64,000 bases of DNA, from assembly GCA_033558025.1 (NCBI GenBank), contig JAUCEF010000017.1, forward strand, positions 1,364,001 to 1,428,000, read 5' to 3'. Of this stretch, positions 21,088-32,931 are shown piece by piece. This stretch comes from Phytophthora sp. 'mugwort'. Taxonomy: Eukaryota > Oomycota > Peronosporomycetes > Peronosporales > Peronosporaceae. A program made the position numbers and the translations under genes. Each line of letters opens with the position of its first letter. Within the stretch, counting starts at the first letter, position 1. A model generated the notes under the pieces. That model had not been told where the DNA came from. It made no database searches and saw only the letters and a program-made list of their open reading frames with translations.

Positions 21088-21150
21088 AGTGTGGCATACG
21101 CCCATGCGGATTCATTCCTTCTGGGAATCCGCATGGACGCATGCCACACT
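21088..21150. repeat. Long hairpin-forming inverted repeat
   Basis: Arms 21088-21113 and 21125-21150 (26 bp each) pair with only two mismatches around an 11-nt loop. The left arm starts AGTGTGGCATACGCCCATGC and the right arm ends ATGCCACACT. It is isolated in non-coding DNA. Confidence 0.8.
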
Positions 21151-22361
21151 CACGAGACGAGAGTGCCCAGTAGCTGATGAGCTTACCGCCATCGGATCAG
21201 TAGTAGTACTACACAGCGGTGGTTTATATTGTTCCATGGGAACCGGTATAGGATGTTTTATCGATTTTATTTAATCAAACCACACTTATATGATAAAATA
21301 TGATGTATCGAGGCGAGGATCTTCAAAACGACTGCCAAAACTTGGGAGGGGGGAGACTAGTCTATATTACCGTTATGGGTGGCAAGATGTCTGGTGAATC
21401 TAAATGTAACGGGGTTACATGAAGAGTGCCAAGTGTCGTATAGGAACACGCCAGAACTTTGTCTGCCAGTCCTTCCCACCCACAACACACGATTTGTCCA
21501 CTGGGACTCAGCGAATATTGGGCGAAGGTTTGACCTGAAGGCCTTGACTCAGCCCTAGCACCGGGTTGGTAAGTGACCGTGTACGCCTTGACTCGTTGTA
21601 CGTCAACCGAGCTTTCCAACAGCCCTAGCCACGAGCAAAAGCTAGGCTGCTATCGCACAGTTACTGTAACCTCGCCGGCCTTCAGAAGGAAGGGTCCTAG
21701 ACTTTTCAGCCGGTAGCGAGGGGCCGGAACAAGACTCCGGCAGGTTGTTTGTTGGACGGAGGCTTTCCTTAGCACTCCTGGGTGGGACGTACTTGTCCCT
21801 GGCACTCGGCTTCGCCACGCTTCTTCTTCGTCTCTTGGCACTGCTGGGTGGATGAACATGTGCTTCGGCGAGCCACGGTGTCCACCGACAGACATAATCC
21901 TGGCGATCAAGCGGGACCAGACGCTGCGGACACTTACCGTAGCCAGAGCTGATTCTTGTGCGATCGGGGGAATAACTGTTCTGTTAGTTGCGCGCGAAGG
22001 CGCTTATCTCTTAATCTACCATTTCCTATGCTTCATACAAAATATCTACTGTGAACTCGTCCGTTATGTAACCACTGAAATCTCGGCGACTGCTCACCGA
22101 AGCCTCGACAAGATACCATCCGGATGCGACTAGTGGTCACCGTTCGTTCCTGACGTCGTGTGGGGCACACGGTCCGTTGTGGGACACGTCCACGGTCTTA
22201 TTTGACCAATCAGCGCCCGGTCGCATATTCAACCTTCGCCCTCTCCAAACGGGGTCACGACAATCGAGTCTCCAAGGGCGGCAACGAGGGCAGCCGCATT
22301 CTTAGGCCATTCCTGGCATCAGATTATTCTTTCGCTCTTCGTGCACTCGGAAGGGTCCGTG
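21151..22361. other. Unassigned repeat-like DNA, possible LTR remains of the minus-strand gypsy element
   Basis: There are no convincing genes. Two minus-strand frames (21362-21619 and 21650-21910) match nothing I know. The stretch directly follows the 3' end of a minus-strand integrase relic, so it may hold that element's 3' LTR. I found no second copy to prove it. Confidence 0.25.
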
Positions 22362-23760
22362 CTATCGATGTGCTAACTTCTTAGTCAGTTCAGGCTTGAC
22401 TCGCTCCATATACAGCCATACTCTGCTTCCTGGTTCGAACAGAGATTTCGTTGTCTCCTCGGCTTGACCGTCATCGTCCTGATCTGTGATTTCCCTGTTG
22501 ACTACTTGTCGCGGCACGTCAGCGCGTTCTCTGCAACTCAACGCTCCATTGTGATCGTGGGCTCTTCGAGACTTGTCAGTAGCTTGGTATTCCTTGTCCA
22601 TTTCGAGGGCAATTTCTTGTTGCCGGTTGCCTTCTCGTCGCCAGACCAGGGCGTCTGACTCTTTGCCGAAGCTTCGTCGAAGTGACGTTGTCATCGCATG
22701 GAGAGTTGAGTGATCATCGCATCCATGCACTAAGTAGAACGGCGTCTTTTTATGCGTCGAGTCTTGAGAGTTGTTGATAGCGAACACCAGTCGTTCCGCA
22801 ATCTCGTCTCCAATCCTGCTGCAACGGGTCCTCGACGTACACCTTCACGGACTGCATCACAGTTTTCACTGACCGTTCTTGTTGCCCATTAGCTTGAGCT
22901 TTGTAGCTCAGCGTTGCTCGCGACCTAGATTGCATATGTCAGTATAGGCTTGGAAGACTTCGCTCACGAAGCGAGGGTCTCGATCATGACGAATCAGAGA
23001 CGGCGCACGGAATATTCGGTAGATGCACTCTTGAAACGCTTGAGCTACCATGAGTGCGGACGTGTTCGACGTGGCCTTCGCTATTACGAACCCCGTGAAC
23101 GAGAACTGGAACAACAGGAAAGCTATGTTTCCTCGGCGACACTTGGGCAGCCGTATGACAAAATCCATCGACACGATCTGAAAGGGTCGTTCGGCAAGGA
23201 TGTTACCAGGAGAATACCCGTGAAGCTGCGGTCGTCTCTTGCTCGAGCTGCAGTCGGGGCACGACTTCACGTCTTTTCAACGTCTGCGTACAGGCCAAGC
23301 CAGTAGTAGTTCATCTTCACTCGATGGTATATCCTGACTATTCTTGGTGATCGCCTTCTAACGAGTCGTGACAGTTCTGCAGTACTTCGGGTATCGTGGT
23401 CGTCGGGACTACTAGTCGCAGCTTGATGTTTTCGTCTTGCACATCTGATTGCCGACGCCTCGGGCCTATGTAATATAGCAGCCCGTCTGCCGTGTGGACG
23501 AACCTGTCAGCTAGTTTCCATGCATCACGAGTGGCTTTGTATCCCATTGTTGCCACTCCACCTCGTAGTAATACCTTCATGTTAGACCATCGTAACTCCT
23601 CGTACTGAGCTTTAAATATTCTAAGCCGGCGTTCCTCTTGTACTACCACTGGATCCATATCGCCAGCATTAGGTGTATGTTGTGGACCTTCGGTGTGTGC
23701 CCCTGTCGGTTCGGTTGGTGCACTTGGTGGAGCGTCAACACTTCGTCAGCAAACCGGACG
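22362..23760 (-). mobile_element. Truncated Ty3/gypsy element A (integrase region)
   Basis: Minus-strand frames give consecutive pieces of a gypsy integrase. 23338-23658 is the segment after RNase H and the start of the zinc-binding domain (DGLLYYIGPRRR, QNCHDSLEGDHQ). 22908-23270 is CPDCSSSKRRPQ and the core with catalytic Asp in IVSMDFVIRLPK and an IRHDRDPRFVSEVF motif. 22750-22935 is QANGQQERSVKTVMQSVKVY, and 22362-22787 is TPFYLVHGCDDHSTLHAM and the tail RVWLYMERVKPELTKKLA. Frameshifts break it. The sequence stops at 23760, exactly where the LTR of element B begins. Confidence 0.75.
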
Positions 23761-25239
23761 TGTGGATTGCGCCAACCAAGAATATCAGATCCCCAAGAAA
23801 TGGCCAGATCGGTGAGAAAGGCGGCCCCAGCTGTGAAGAAAGGGGGCGATCAAGCCGGATCGAGATACGAGGTAAAGGCGGGGCGACGTTCGACTTAATC
23901 CGGGGTGTGAGGGAATGCTTCGACGACAGGAAAATAAACCAGGGTCGGGCAACCACTCAACACAGATCTGTTATACTGTGATCACCCGACCAATCGGGGA
24001 TCGGATGGATATTCGAAGCCTGGATTGAGGAAATGCAAGCGATCAGGACTGGCAAGAGGCGACGGAATCGATCTAACCAGATCTAACTTCTGTTTGACCT
24101 CGGTCGGACCTCGATCGTGCAGTTCTGGCGTCCCGCGGACTGGGTTATACTCGGTCGGTCACGATCAAACAAGTCAAGTTGATCCGACATTCGAGATCAA
24201 GCCGATCGATGGTGGGATCCGGCAGATCGGGCCGATCCGGCGTTCAAGATTCGGAAGTTCGGGCTGATCCGGCGTCCGCAGATCGGTCTACACCCCGTCG
24301 TCCGAGATCGGGCAGATGGGATCGACATTGCGGACAAGATCGATCATATCGGGCCGATCGGTATTCGCCGATCGGTATACAGGTTCCGACATCCTGTTCT
24401 GTCAGATCGGCATACATGTTCTGACATACGTGATCTGGCAGATCGGCATACATGCCCGACATCTGCGATCTGGCAGATCGGGATTCGATCAGCAATCATC
24501 CTCGGGTGTGGGCAAGTGTGAGGACGGTACATGTTGAATGGTTGAGAAGGGCAAGATTCAGGAGGCTCAGGTGGTACGATATAGGGTTCAGGATGGGAGG
24601 ATTGGACAAGAAAAGGATAAACAACAATCAGACTCGAATTTTACATTGGACGACTTAGGGTTTTTTAGTGCCGCTGGAAGGGATCTGCATTGGTTCTCCC
24701 AAGTATCAACTAGCCCAAGGCAGCAGATCAAGCGTCGCGGTGAGAGGATCGGATCGGATACTGGCCGACCCTCCCTCACGTTGGCGAACGTCTGCTCAAG
24801 CGCATACCTCGATCGATCGGCATTCAGTGCTTGACCGACGATCGCTTCGACTCTCAACTCGCAAGATCCCGCTAAAGGAAGCGGCAAACAACTCAAGGAA
24901 AGGAATGGAACAACGCCACATGGCAACCTCGGCCTCGGATCAAGTCCAGGCCCCCGATCGAAGGTCGACTACCTCAGATCGGAACCAATAACGGCAGCAG
25001 AGCGAAGACTTCCGCGCTGCTCCACGTCCCCGCGTCCCGCCAGGACGTTCAAGACTTTGCATCGCTGCATCCTTCGTAGTCCCAAGAGAGCAGATCCAGC
25101 CCACCGACGGGTATACAAGGTGAGATTAAGTTCAGCTGATCACGGATCATCGGGGGAACCCCCTCCGTTAGTCAGTGTCTGGGCGCAGTGGGTAAGCGGA
25201 TCGGGTCTTAATCACATTTCGACCGATCCCGCAACACCA
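23761..25239 (+). repeat. 5' LTR of gypsy element B
   Basis: The sequence begins TGTGGA and ends CACCA. It is repeated in the same orientation at 34812-38118, where a 1.7-kb insertion splits it. Length is about 1479 bp. Identity is high at the ends, with scattered substitutions and indels. The middle (24160-24490) is full of GATC-containing repeats such as GATCGGCATACATG and TGATCTGGCAGATCGG. The flanking 5 bp GGACG (23756-23760) compare with GAACG after the 3' LTR, a possible target duplication with one change. Confidence 0.85.
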
Positions 25240-25242
25240 CAA

Positions 25243-25260
25243 TGGTGCGTGTGCCCGGAT
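25243..25260 (+). other. Candidate primer-binding site of gypsy element B
   Basis: TGGTGCGTGTGCCCGGAT lies 3 bp inside the 5' LTR and begins with TGG, the complement of a tRNA CCA end. Its reverse complement resembles the T arm and acceptor stem of a tRNA. The tRNA is not identified. Confidence 0.5.
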
Positions 25261-25559
25261 CGCTTGGTGCCTCAGAATTTCACTGTGCGTCCACAGAAGA
25301 AGTTGTGAAGAGTGAACAAGGGGAACAAGCGTCGTCGGAGATCGGATCGACGACGACGACGCTGAATGAAGTGGGATCTGTAGATCGACAGAGCCCTGGG
25401 AGGAGCTCTGTTGACAGAAGATAGGCAGATCCGGATCCAGATCTGAAGAGAAGTCTCGAGTCCCTCCCCAGGTCCCTTCGGGGACCCCCGCAGATCTCGA
25501 TGCAAATCGAGACAGGAAAGGCGAAGCCTGAACCTTACTCGTTGCTACATCCGTAGCTA

Positions 25560-27480
25560 CAAGATCGGTGCCGAGAAGAAGAAGAACAAGATTGCGAAGA
25601 AGAAACTGAAGGCCCCGGAGTCGGAGACGGAAGACCAAACTCAGGTGTCCACAGCAATCTGGACTGAAGATGCCCTGGAGATTATTTATCACCGGAAGAC
25701 CTTACGAGAGTTCTTGATCCACGATCCGATGATGATGATCAAACAGGTGCGCCAAATCGGGGACTTGAAGGGCCCGATAGGGAGGCCACAAGATCGTCGA
25801 GCAAGCTGGGCGCTATGGAGACACTGTTCCAGCTGATGAAGGAAGCCGGCCTAGTGGCAGGCACTTTTGATGCCGACGATCTCTTCAATATAGATCTGGA
25901 TGTGATCCGATAAACGACACCAGACCTGTTCGAGACGCTGAAGCCTCTAGCCGGCGAATCCCTGCAGACCCAACCTCTGCCGCGATCAAGGCCTGCCAGG
26001 CAAGCCGGAGGTCAGACTGGGTCGTCTCACTACGCATCGGCCACCTCGGAGCCGAACTCAGACAGCTCGGCTGGATCACAACGGATACAGCGCCCTCAGG
26101 CGCGGCGCTTCTGCGATCACGCTCAAAGACGTCCGATCAGACGTATCCAGCGACAGATCAACGGAAGAAGCTACCTCGATCGCCGAAGGGCCAGTTGGAA
26201 TCGTATTCCCAAGCAGCCATGAGTCGTTTTATGGAGGAACAACGTGCGATCACTGCACCCAAGATACCTGTTCAGAAGAATCATGTGGGATCACGAGACG
26301 TGGACTTGAAATCTGTAGGATCGCCGCGGCACCAGCCGTCCCTCGGTGAATATGACCCAGATGATTTGGACATCCCAAATGCGGGACGTGTAGCAGTCAC
26401 CACAGCTGCAATCGGATCGGGAGATGACTCAGTGATCCAACGAGTCCGAATTTCCGCGATATCAGACTTAAAAAAGTTTACCGTCAAGGATCAAGATGAA
26501 GATCGAGCCAGAGTGTGGATCAGTAAAGTCAAATCGTCGTTCCTGCGGGATCAGGCTTCAGATGAAGAGAAATATCTGACCTTCGCCGATCTACTCGCAG
26601 GACCAGCCAAAACCCGGTACTGACAACTCAGCCGATCGAATCGAAACAAGTGGAGTGATCAGCTTCGCAGCTTTCAGATGCAGTACTGCGGTCTGGGCGT
26701 CTCAGTTGCATGGCAGTACTACCATGCGCGCAAGCGATCGGAAGGGACTCCTTTGGGCTACCTCTACCGGTTGAACGTCGCAGGTCTGCTGGCGCGGTTG
26801 AAGATCAAGGACGGTAATCGAAAAGATGGTCGTGAAAATGTCGATCACTACATCGAGACGCTGGGAGATCCACCCTTGGCGGAACATTGACGCTATTGCG
26901 TCTTTCGGATGCCGACGAGCTGGAAGAAGTCCTCCGCCCGAGAGAACGGGCCAAGAGCAGGCAGAAGAGATCCGCCTTTGGATCGAAATACCGACAGAAG
27001 GCCTCGACATCGGCACCAGCTGCCGCGGATAAACGAGCGGTCCGAGCCATCGATACTACACGTCTGGAGTCAGGATCTGACACCAGTTCGGATGGATCGG
27101 ACGGATCGGATTCGAAAGGTGATATCCGTCGAGTCTTCTTCGCCTCGACGGACAACGAACCGACGCCTACGGGAAGGGAACCAAAAGCGCCTGATCGGCC
27201 TTCACACGGACGTACCCAGACGGAATCAACGTTTCAGAAACGTCGATCACCACTACCCATGGACGGATCGGATCGGTCAGTGCTCCCACTGTGGATCCCG
27301 GAAGCATACGGATCTCGGTTGTTGGAGGACGTGCCAGAAATGCGGCAAGAGTGGCCATCCAGCGGACCACTTCCTTTTCGTAGCCGTAGATGGGTGAGCT
27401 ACACGACATGGGCAAGTGTCCCATGGAAGAGTTCTACAACCAGATCCGCCAATGGTACAACCTGACCAAGCATGCGGGGA
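25560..27480 (+). pseudogene. Gag of gypsy element B, disrupted
   Basis: Plus-strand frames joined by frameshifts. ISDLKKFTVKDQDEDRARVW and SFLRDQASDEEKYLTFADLL (to 26623) and then VAWQYYHARKRSEGTPLGYL (26678-26890) are the capsid region of oomycete gypsy elements. Two zinc knuckles lie at 27281-27370 (CSHCGSRKHTDLGC, CX2CX4HX4C, then CQKCGKSGH). A stop at about 26621 and shifts near 26890 and 27400 make it non-functional. Confidence 0.75.
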
Positions 27481-27825
27481 TGTTACCTGCGATGGCAGAA
27501 AAGATGTTAAACTAAGACGCTCGCCGGGTTTGAATCCGGTACGAGCCGAGCGTTCTACGTATTGCATCTATGCATTTGTGGGCAAGAAGTCGGTAGACGG
27601 AGTTAGCGAACAGCAACAAAAGCTACGCCATAATACATGTGATCTACATGGAAATCCTATTGCTAAGATCTCGAACCTTCGCCATGTCGACGAATACTGT
27701 CGATTGGATGTCATGATGGACTTAGATCTCTTTCCAGGAGAATCTCGAGGCTATTGGAAACATCATGCCCTGGGAAGTAGTTTCGACAAGCCAAAGCGAC
27801 AGGCAAGATCAACAATGACAAGGCG

Positions 27826-28050
27826 ATCTTACTCTTAGACACCGGTGCCGAGGTGTCCATTCTGGATACCGCCTTTGCTCGTAAGGTTGGGTGCTACATC
27901 GACATGAGTCAGAGCCAAGAGTGTGTGGGAATCGGTAAGAACGTGTACCTCACGAATGGAAGGACGCGGATCAAGATCACGTTGGCAGGGTCACTGGTAT
28001 ACTTCTTCGGTATATGGGTGGAGATCTCGCTGGCCAAGACGCGATCCTGA
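27826..28050 (+). pseudogene. Aspartic protease domain of gypsy element B
   Basis: LLLDTGAEVSILDTAFARKV contains the catalytic DTGA of retroviral-type proteases, here at 27838-27849. It is followed by a beta-rich segment with GRTRIKITLAGSLVYFF. The frame closes at 28048, so it is not continuous with the downstream polymerase. Confidence 0.75.
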
Positions 28051-29375
28051 GTTGGACTTTGTGGTCCCTGCTGGGATCAGGCTAGATCTGGCCGGTGGAT
28101 CGATTTGTCTGCCGGATGAGATCCGGATCCAACTCAGCGGACGCCGGCAGCTCTACAATGACAATGCGAAAGTGGTAACGTTAGATCAGCATCTCCAAGT
28201 TGGAGTTGGGGGATCGATCGAGTTACCGCTCCAGTTGCGGACATCCGCAGATCGCGAGAAACTATGGTTTGCACGTGGGGATCGATGTTACAGACGGTGA
28301 CGACGGGACCAGGGAAAACGCAGTATCTGTGGCTGACAAACATCAGCGACAGTAGACTGATCCTCCAACGAGATGTACGAATCGCGATGTGGCTAGCCGG
28401 GGATCGCGCTCCCCGCTTGCCAGATTTCGTGTCGATCGGATCGTGTCGATACACGGAGTGGCAGAATCTGGCGTTCCAAGCGACGACGGAGACACTCCCT
28501 CCGGAAATGGGTGGATCGTGCCTAGGACCCGCGGCAGAACGCCCAGAATATGTCACATCACGGGCAATACTATGCAGAACTCCGGTGTTCGACAAAAAAG
28601 ATGAAACGGCCACACCGTCTACAGGCGGTAGCCGATCGGACATTGCAGCCTCTGATCTGTCCATAAGAGAGAAGGACGCATCGCGATCACCGCGTGTGAC
28701 GTCGCTCAGATGGAAGGTGGTGAGGAAGAACCTGATCGGCGGTTGCCCAAACTGACACCCCGACTGTAAGTCAGGCTGACGAGAATACGATGGAGGCAGA
28801 TCAGGAAGGACATACCGAGGCGCGATCGGATATTAAACCGCCGGATTTGTCGGCTGAGGCAGATCAGATATCGTCCGAAAATGTTTCGGAGGGCGAGAAG
28901 GTACAACACGGAGCTAGATCACCAGACTTGCCTGACGATCGGACACGAAATCACGCGGATCGATCCAGTCTGACTGATCCCGATCGCCGTGAAGATGACG
29001 ACCCGACTGGGAACGATTTGGTCTACCATCATGAAGGGGGGGATGAAGGCGGCAGGCGTGGACAGAACGTTAGCGGTGCTGCCCGAGGTCAAGATTGCTA
29101 CGACGGAAGAAGTGACGATCGAGGATATTCAGGTGGGAGATCCAACATATAATACACCTAAGGAGATCGATCGACTTTGACAGATGATCTGGAAGAGACG
29201 ACACCTCCTAATGGGCAAAGGCAACGCGTTGCCTCCTGCCGCCCGGGGCGTTATATCTGACATCGACGTAGGAGGTGCGAAACCCGTGGCACAGCGAGCA
29301 CGGAAGATGGTGCCACGCTTCAGGGAGAAGGTGTAGGATCTGATCAAGAGACTGTTAGCCGCCAAGATAATCCAT
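28051..29375 (+). pseudogene. Linker region between protease and reverse transcriptase of element B, disrupted
   Basis: Fragmented plus-strand frames (28264-28755 and 28790-29152) that are hydrophilic and acidic, as is usual between protease and RT in oomycete gypsy polyproteins. 29300-29345 (ARKMVPRFREKV) looks like the start of the RT region. No further domain is identifiable. Confidence 0.45.
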
Positions 29376-30030
29376 GGGCATATCCGATCGTGATCATCAC
29401 TAAGAATAACGGAGTGGATATACGGCTGTGTATCGACTACCGGTTGGTGAACGATCTGACACGACTGATGGTCTATCCAATGCCGCCGATCAATGATCTT
29501 TTGGAAGATCTGGATAAAGTGCTATGGTGTTGTTCGATATACATGGCAAGTGGGTTCTGGGTGGTCCCGGTGATTGGTGGACAGCGCTTTGTATGGATTC
29601 ATGAAGATCCCGAAATGTGAACCTTCAGGGCACCGTACAGACTTGCTTGACAGGGGAGAACCCGAAGATCCCGGCAAACCATCGGTTCTAAGACGGAGAT
29701 CATATCTCGACGACATCCTGATCACTGCCGGAACCTGGGATATGCTATGCGATCGAGTATAACGCCTGCTAGATGCCTGTGACAAATGGAACCAGTCAAT
29801 CGGTGTCGTTAAGAGTTTCTGGGGACTAAGAAAAGTGGATTATCTAGGGCATCAAGTGTCGATCGAAGGCCTGTAGGCACATCTCAAGGGCGTAAAAGGG
29901 TTAACCGACTTGCCTTTTTTTCCCTGGAATCGCTCAGATCGATGCAATCGTTCTTAGGCCGTTTGAATTATTATAGCCGATTCATTGAAGACTATGCAAT
30001 TTATGCAGCAGTCTTGTATGAGCTGCGTGG
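29376..30030 (+). pseudogene. Reverse transcriptase of gypsy element B, disrupted
   Basis: NNGVDIRLCIDYRLVNDLTR and YPMPPINDLLEDL (29400-29520) are RT fingers and palm motifs. YLDDILI (29703-29723) is the catalytic YxDD box. MQSFLGRLNYYSRFIEDYAI (29942-) is the RT/RNase H connection. The sequence then jumps to the integrase zinc finger, so RNase H is almost entirely deleted. Stops and frameshifts are present. Confidence 0.8.
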
Positions 30031-31436
30031 AGTGGATCTTAACGAGCTGAGGAAGCGTCAAGACCTCCGTCGGGCTCTCGACGAAACTCTTCCCAAACTC
30101 GATCTGGACGTTGGGAAGAAGTTTCTGACTGGAGATATGACCGATCTCACACACGTTCGGGCTAGACTGTGTGTCAAAATAACGTCGGACTATGACGTCG
30201 ACGACAATGATCTGCTGTTCTACTGCCCGCCTACCAAGAGATCGGGAGTAGATCGGGACGGATTGATGAGGATGGTCGCGCCCGAGATACTCCACCTTGA
30301 TATCTTGCATCGTGCGAGCGTTGAAGGTGGTCATCAGGGGATTGGTCGTACATATCAACGGATCAGGGATCATTTCCACTGGAGAGGTATATATCGCAGT
30401 GTGGAGAGATATGTGGGCGAATGTGTAGACTGCGAAACTGGAAAGGGTCGTCCCACGATCAGAGGCGAATCGCCTGGGGACCTCCAGGCAACATTCCTCT
30501 CAGATCATTGCAATGGATCACATACCCTCGCTGCCGAAGTCGTTCAAGGGCAACACTGAACTACTGATCTGGGTAGATCTGTTCATAGGGTATGTGATCG
30601 CCAAGGCAAGTGCGTCTAAAACGGACCAGACGACCGCCGAGTCGTAGGAGGAGTGCATCTTCCGGAGGTTTGGTGCTAGCGAGGCGATCCGCCACGATCG
30701 AGAACCCGGGTTCATGTCTGACTTCTTCCGAGCGTTTAACAAGATCCTCGGACAGCGACAGAGGGCGACGATGGCGTATCGACCGCAAGCAAACGGAACA
30801 ACGGAACGGATGGTACAGACCATAACTCGAGCTTTGAAGATGTATGCCCAAGATCTAAACCGGCCAGATTGGGATGGGTACGAGGAGCAATTGGCGTTCA
30901 CGATCAGCACGGCCCAATATCGAGTGCGAGGGGACACGCCATTCTATCTAGTACACGGGTGGGACCCCAGATCGACGTTGGAAGCCGCCATACCTTTGGG
31001 CAGTACTTGCACCCGAGATCGAGATCCTAGGAGATGGAGATACTAGATCCAGCGCTATTACGCAACGGCAAGGGAACAAGTTAATGTCAAGCTGCGTGAG
31101 GCGATCTCAGATCGGGCAGATCGGCATAATGGCGAGGCCAATCCGCATCAGATCGGGACGGTATCACAAGTCTGGCTGTACCTGGATCGCGTGAAGGAAG
31201 GATATGCACGTAAGCTAGCACACCTGTGGCATTGCCCTTTCCGAGTGGAGGGAAAGATCAACGATTACTCACTGCGCCTCGAGATCGCCGGAACGGAGTA
31301 TCGGCTCTTCCCGATTGTGCATGTGTCTAAATTGAAGTTGGTCAAGGAATTTCCAGATCGGCCACAGATCGAGTTGACTGTACCAATCTCGGATCGACTG
31401 GACTTTGACGAAACTCTGCTGCCCGAAGATAGCTGA
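30031..31436 (+). pseudogene. Integrase of gypsy element B, disrupted
   Basis: An HHCC zinc-binding domain (LHRASVEGGHQGIGRTYQRI, then CVDC, to about 30445) is followed by the DDE core in several frames: IIAMDHIPSLPKSFKGNTEL, then WVDLFIGYVIAKASASKT (30500-30650), then MAYRPQANGTTERMVQTITR (30770-30840) and TPFYLVHGWDPRSTLEAAIP. The C-terminal part (31191-31436) reads LAHLWHCPFRVEGKINDYSL and FPIVHVSKLKLVKEFPDRPQ. At least three frameshifts or stops interrupt it. Confidence 0.8.
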
Positions 31437-31448
31437 ACACCAGATCTA

Positions 31449-31673
31449 GGAGCAGACGAATACGAAGTGGAGAAGATCACCGATCTGAGGACAAACAGGA
31501 GAACTCGGTATGGACGGACCTATCGGGAATTCTTGGTGTATTGGAAGGGGTATGAGGACCTCAGCTCGGTTGATGAAGCCGATTTCAACTGTGGAACACT
31601 CCTCCACGATTTCCTTCAGGGACAGACCAACCGGAATCGATTCGGTGTGATGCAGCCTCATGAGGAGGAGTGA
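31449..31673 (+). pseudogene. Chromodomain at the C-terminus of gypsy element B
   Basis: EYEVEKITDLRTNRRTRYGR, then YREFLVYWKGYEDLSSVDEA, is the chromodomain pattern (EYEVEKI, then FLVYWKGY). Chromodomains at the end of gypsy integrases define chromoviruses and bias integration to marked chromatin. The preceding frame ends at 31436, so the domain is now detached. Confidence 0.75.
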
Positions 31674-31679
31674 TATCAG

Positions 31680-32930
31680 GGAACTCACGGTCGACCGTCG
31701 CAGTGAGCTGGTCACTGCGACGATGGAAAAGGTGTGAAGGATCGGTAGGGAGGCCACGGATCGGAGGAAACGGGTAATGTATGTGACGTCATACATGTAA
31801 ATCTGCATGAACTTTCGAGAAACTGAAAAGGAAATCTGGATCGAGTAAGCTCCAAACGAAGTAGTAGGACGCATGGAGACCCAAAACAGTCAAGACGGAA
31901 AAGAAGCAAGTATGGATGAAAAAAAGAATGGTTATATGACCGCATGGAGACCTACTCATGAACGGCGGCCGCACACGGAGATTGTCGGGGTGGAGGACCA
32001 GAGCCAAGTGAAGCACGGACCGAAGGAAGGGTCGAACTTGTCGACCGATCCGGTATGCCGGATGTTCCATAGGCCGATCACGAAATTGGTTGCGCCATGG
32101 ATCGGCGGTGTCGGCTTCGCTTAGGGCCTCCAGAAGGTCACCAGGTTCAGCTCGGTGGAGATCTGGGTCGGCGAGGTTGGCTGCCCGGGATGCCCGACCT
32201 GGGTACCAAGTCCCATCGTCGTGTTTTGTGGTTGGAAGGTGAAGGAAGAAAGGATCGAGTAACAGATCCAGATCGGCCCACCGCTCACGTTAGAAGAAAT
32301 GAGCGAAGAAACGCCCGCCAGCTGTCGCCCGCTCGGATCCGCCTCTGACGAAGGCCATGATGGTACTGCTCGACCACTGGGTCACGACGTTGTTCAGCGG
32401 TGATCAGAAGATAATGAGTCGTCTCCCAGTAACTTGGAGATGTCGTTGCTCGATAGCGAGATAGAAAATCCGCGATCTGGGTGAGTGTGGTATTCGATCT
32501 GCGATGGAGCGGCAGATCGAAAGTCAGGATCCCTCCGGGTTATCCAACGCCTCCCAGGGTCGAGCGACGATCAAGACTGTGAGATGTGGACCAGTGATCA
32601 GGTTGTCCAGATAGTCGGTACCGTCCTGGGGGCGCGGAATCCTCGCAAGCGCCGCGGGAACAGCCAGTCAGAAGGGATCGGGAGCTGGACGGTCAAGATG
32701 CGCCATATTATGGCGGTTACCTTGAAGCTGGCTCAAAGTCATCGCAGGCCGCGGATCAGTCTCTGCCTGATAAGGGCACGAGGCTGATCGCATCCAGGCA
32801 GTGAGATCGAGGCTGGGAATAGCGGCGGGACCAATGGCCAATGAGATCTAGGAGGGGTAGCCGGAGGACCTCCGACATCAGATCTAGTGGAACCTTCAAA
32901 TCCAGAAGGAGAAGCTGGCGGACTCGGGGA
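31680..32930. other. Non-coding internal segment of gypsy element B
   Basis: Sequence between the chromodomain and the antisense coiled-coil frame. A short acidic plus-strand piece (32285-32480, LEEMSEETPASCRPLGSASD and SEDNESSPSNLEMSLLDSEI) may be a relic. I see no known domain. Confidence 0.3.
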
Positions 32931-32931
32931 A

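Noticed and set aside
21650..21910. Minus-strand frame of 86 codons
   Set aside because: No domain, low complexity, and located in likely LTR-type sequence.
24380..24490. Short spaced repeats that resemble a CRISPR array
   Set aside because: The units are degenerate, the spacers are repeats themselves, and the block lies inside an LTR in a eukaryotic genome.
27510..27560. Possible tRNA T arm (GGTTTGAATCC) in gag of element B
   Set aside because: No A box or cloverleaf around it; it lies inside retroelement sequence.
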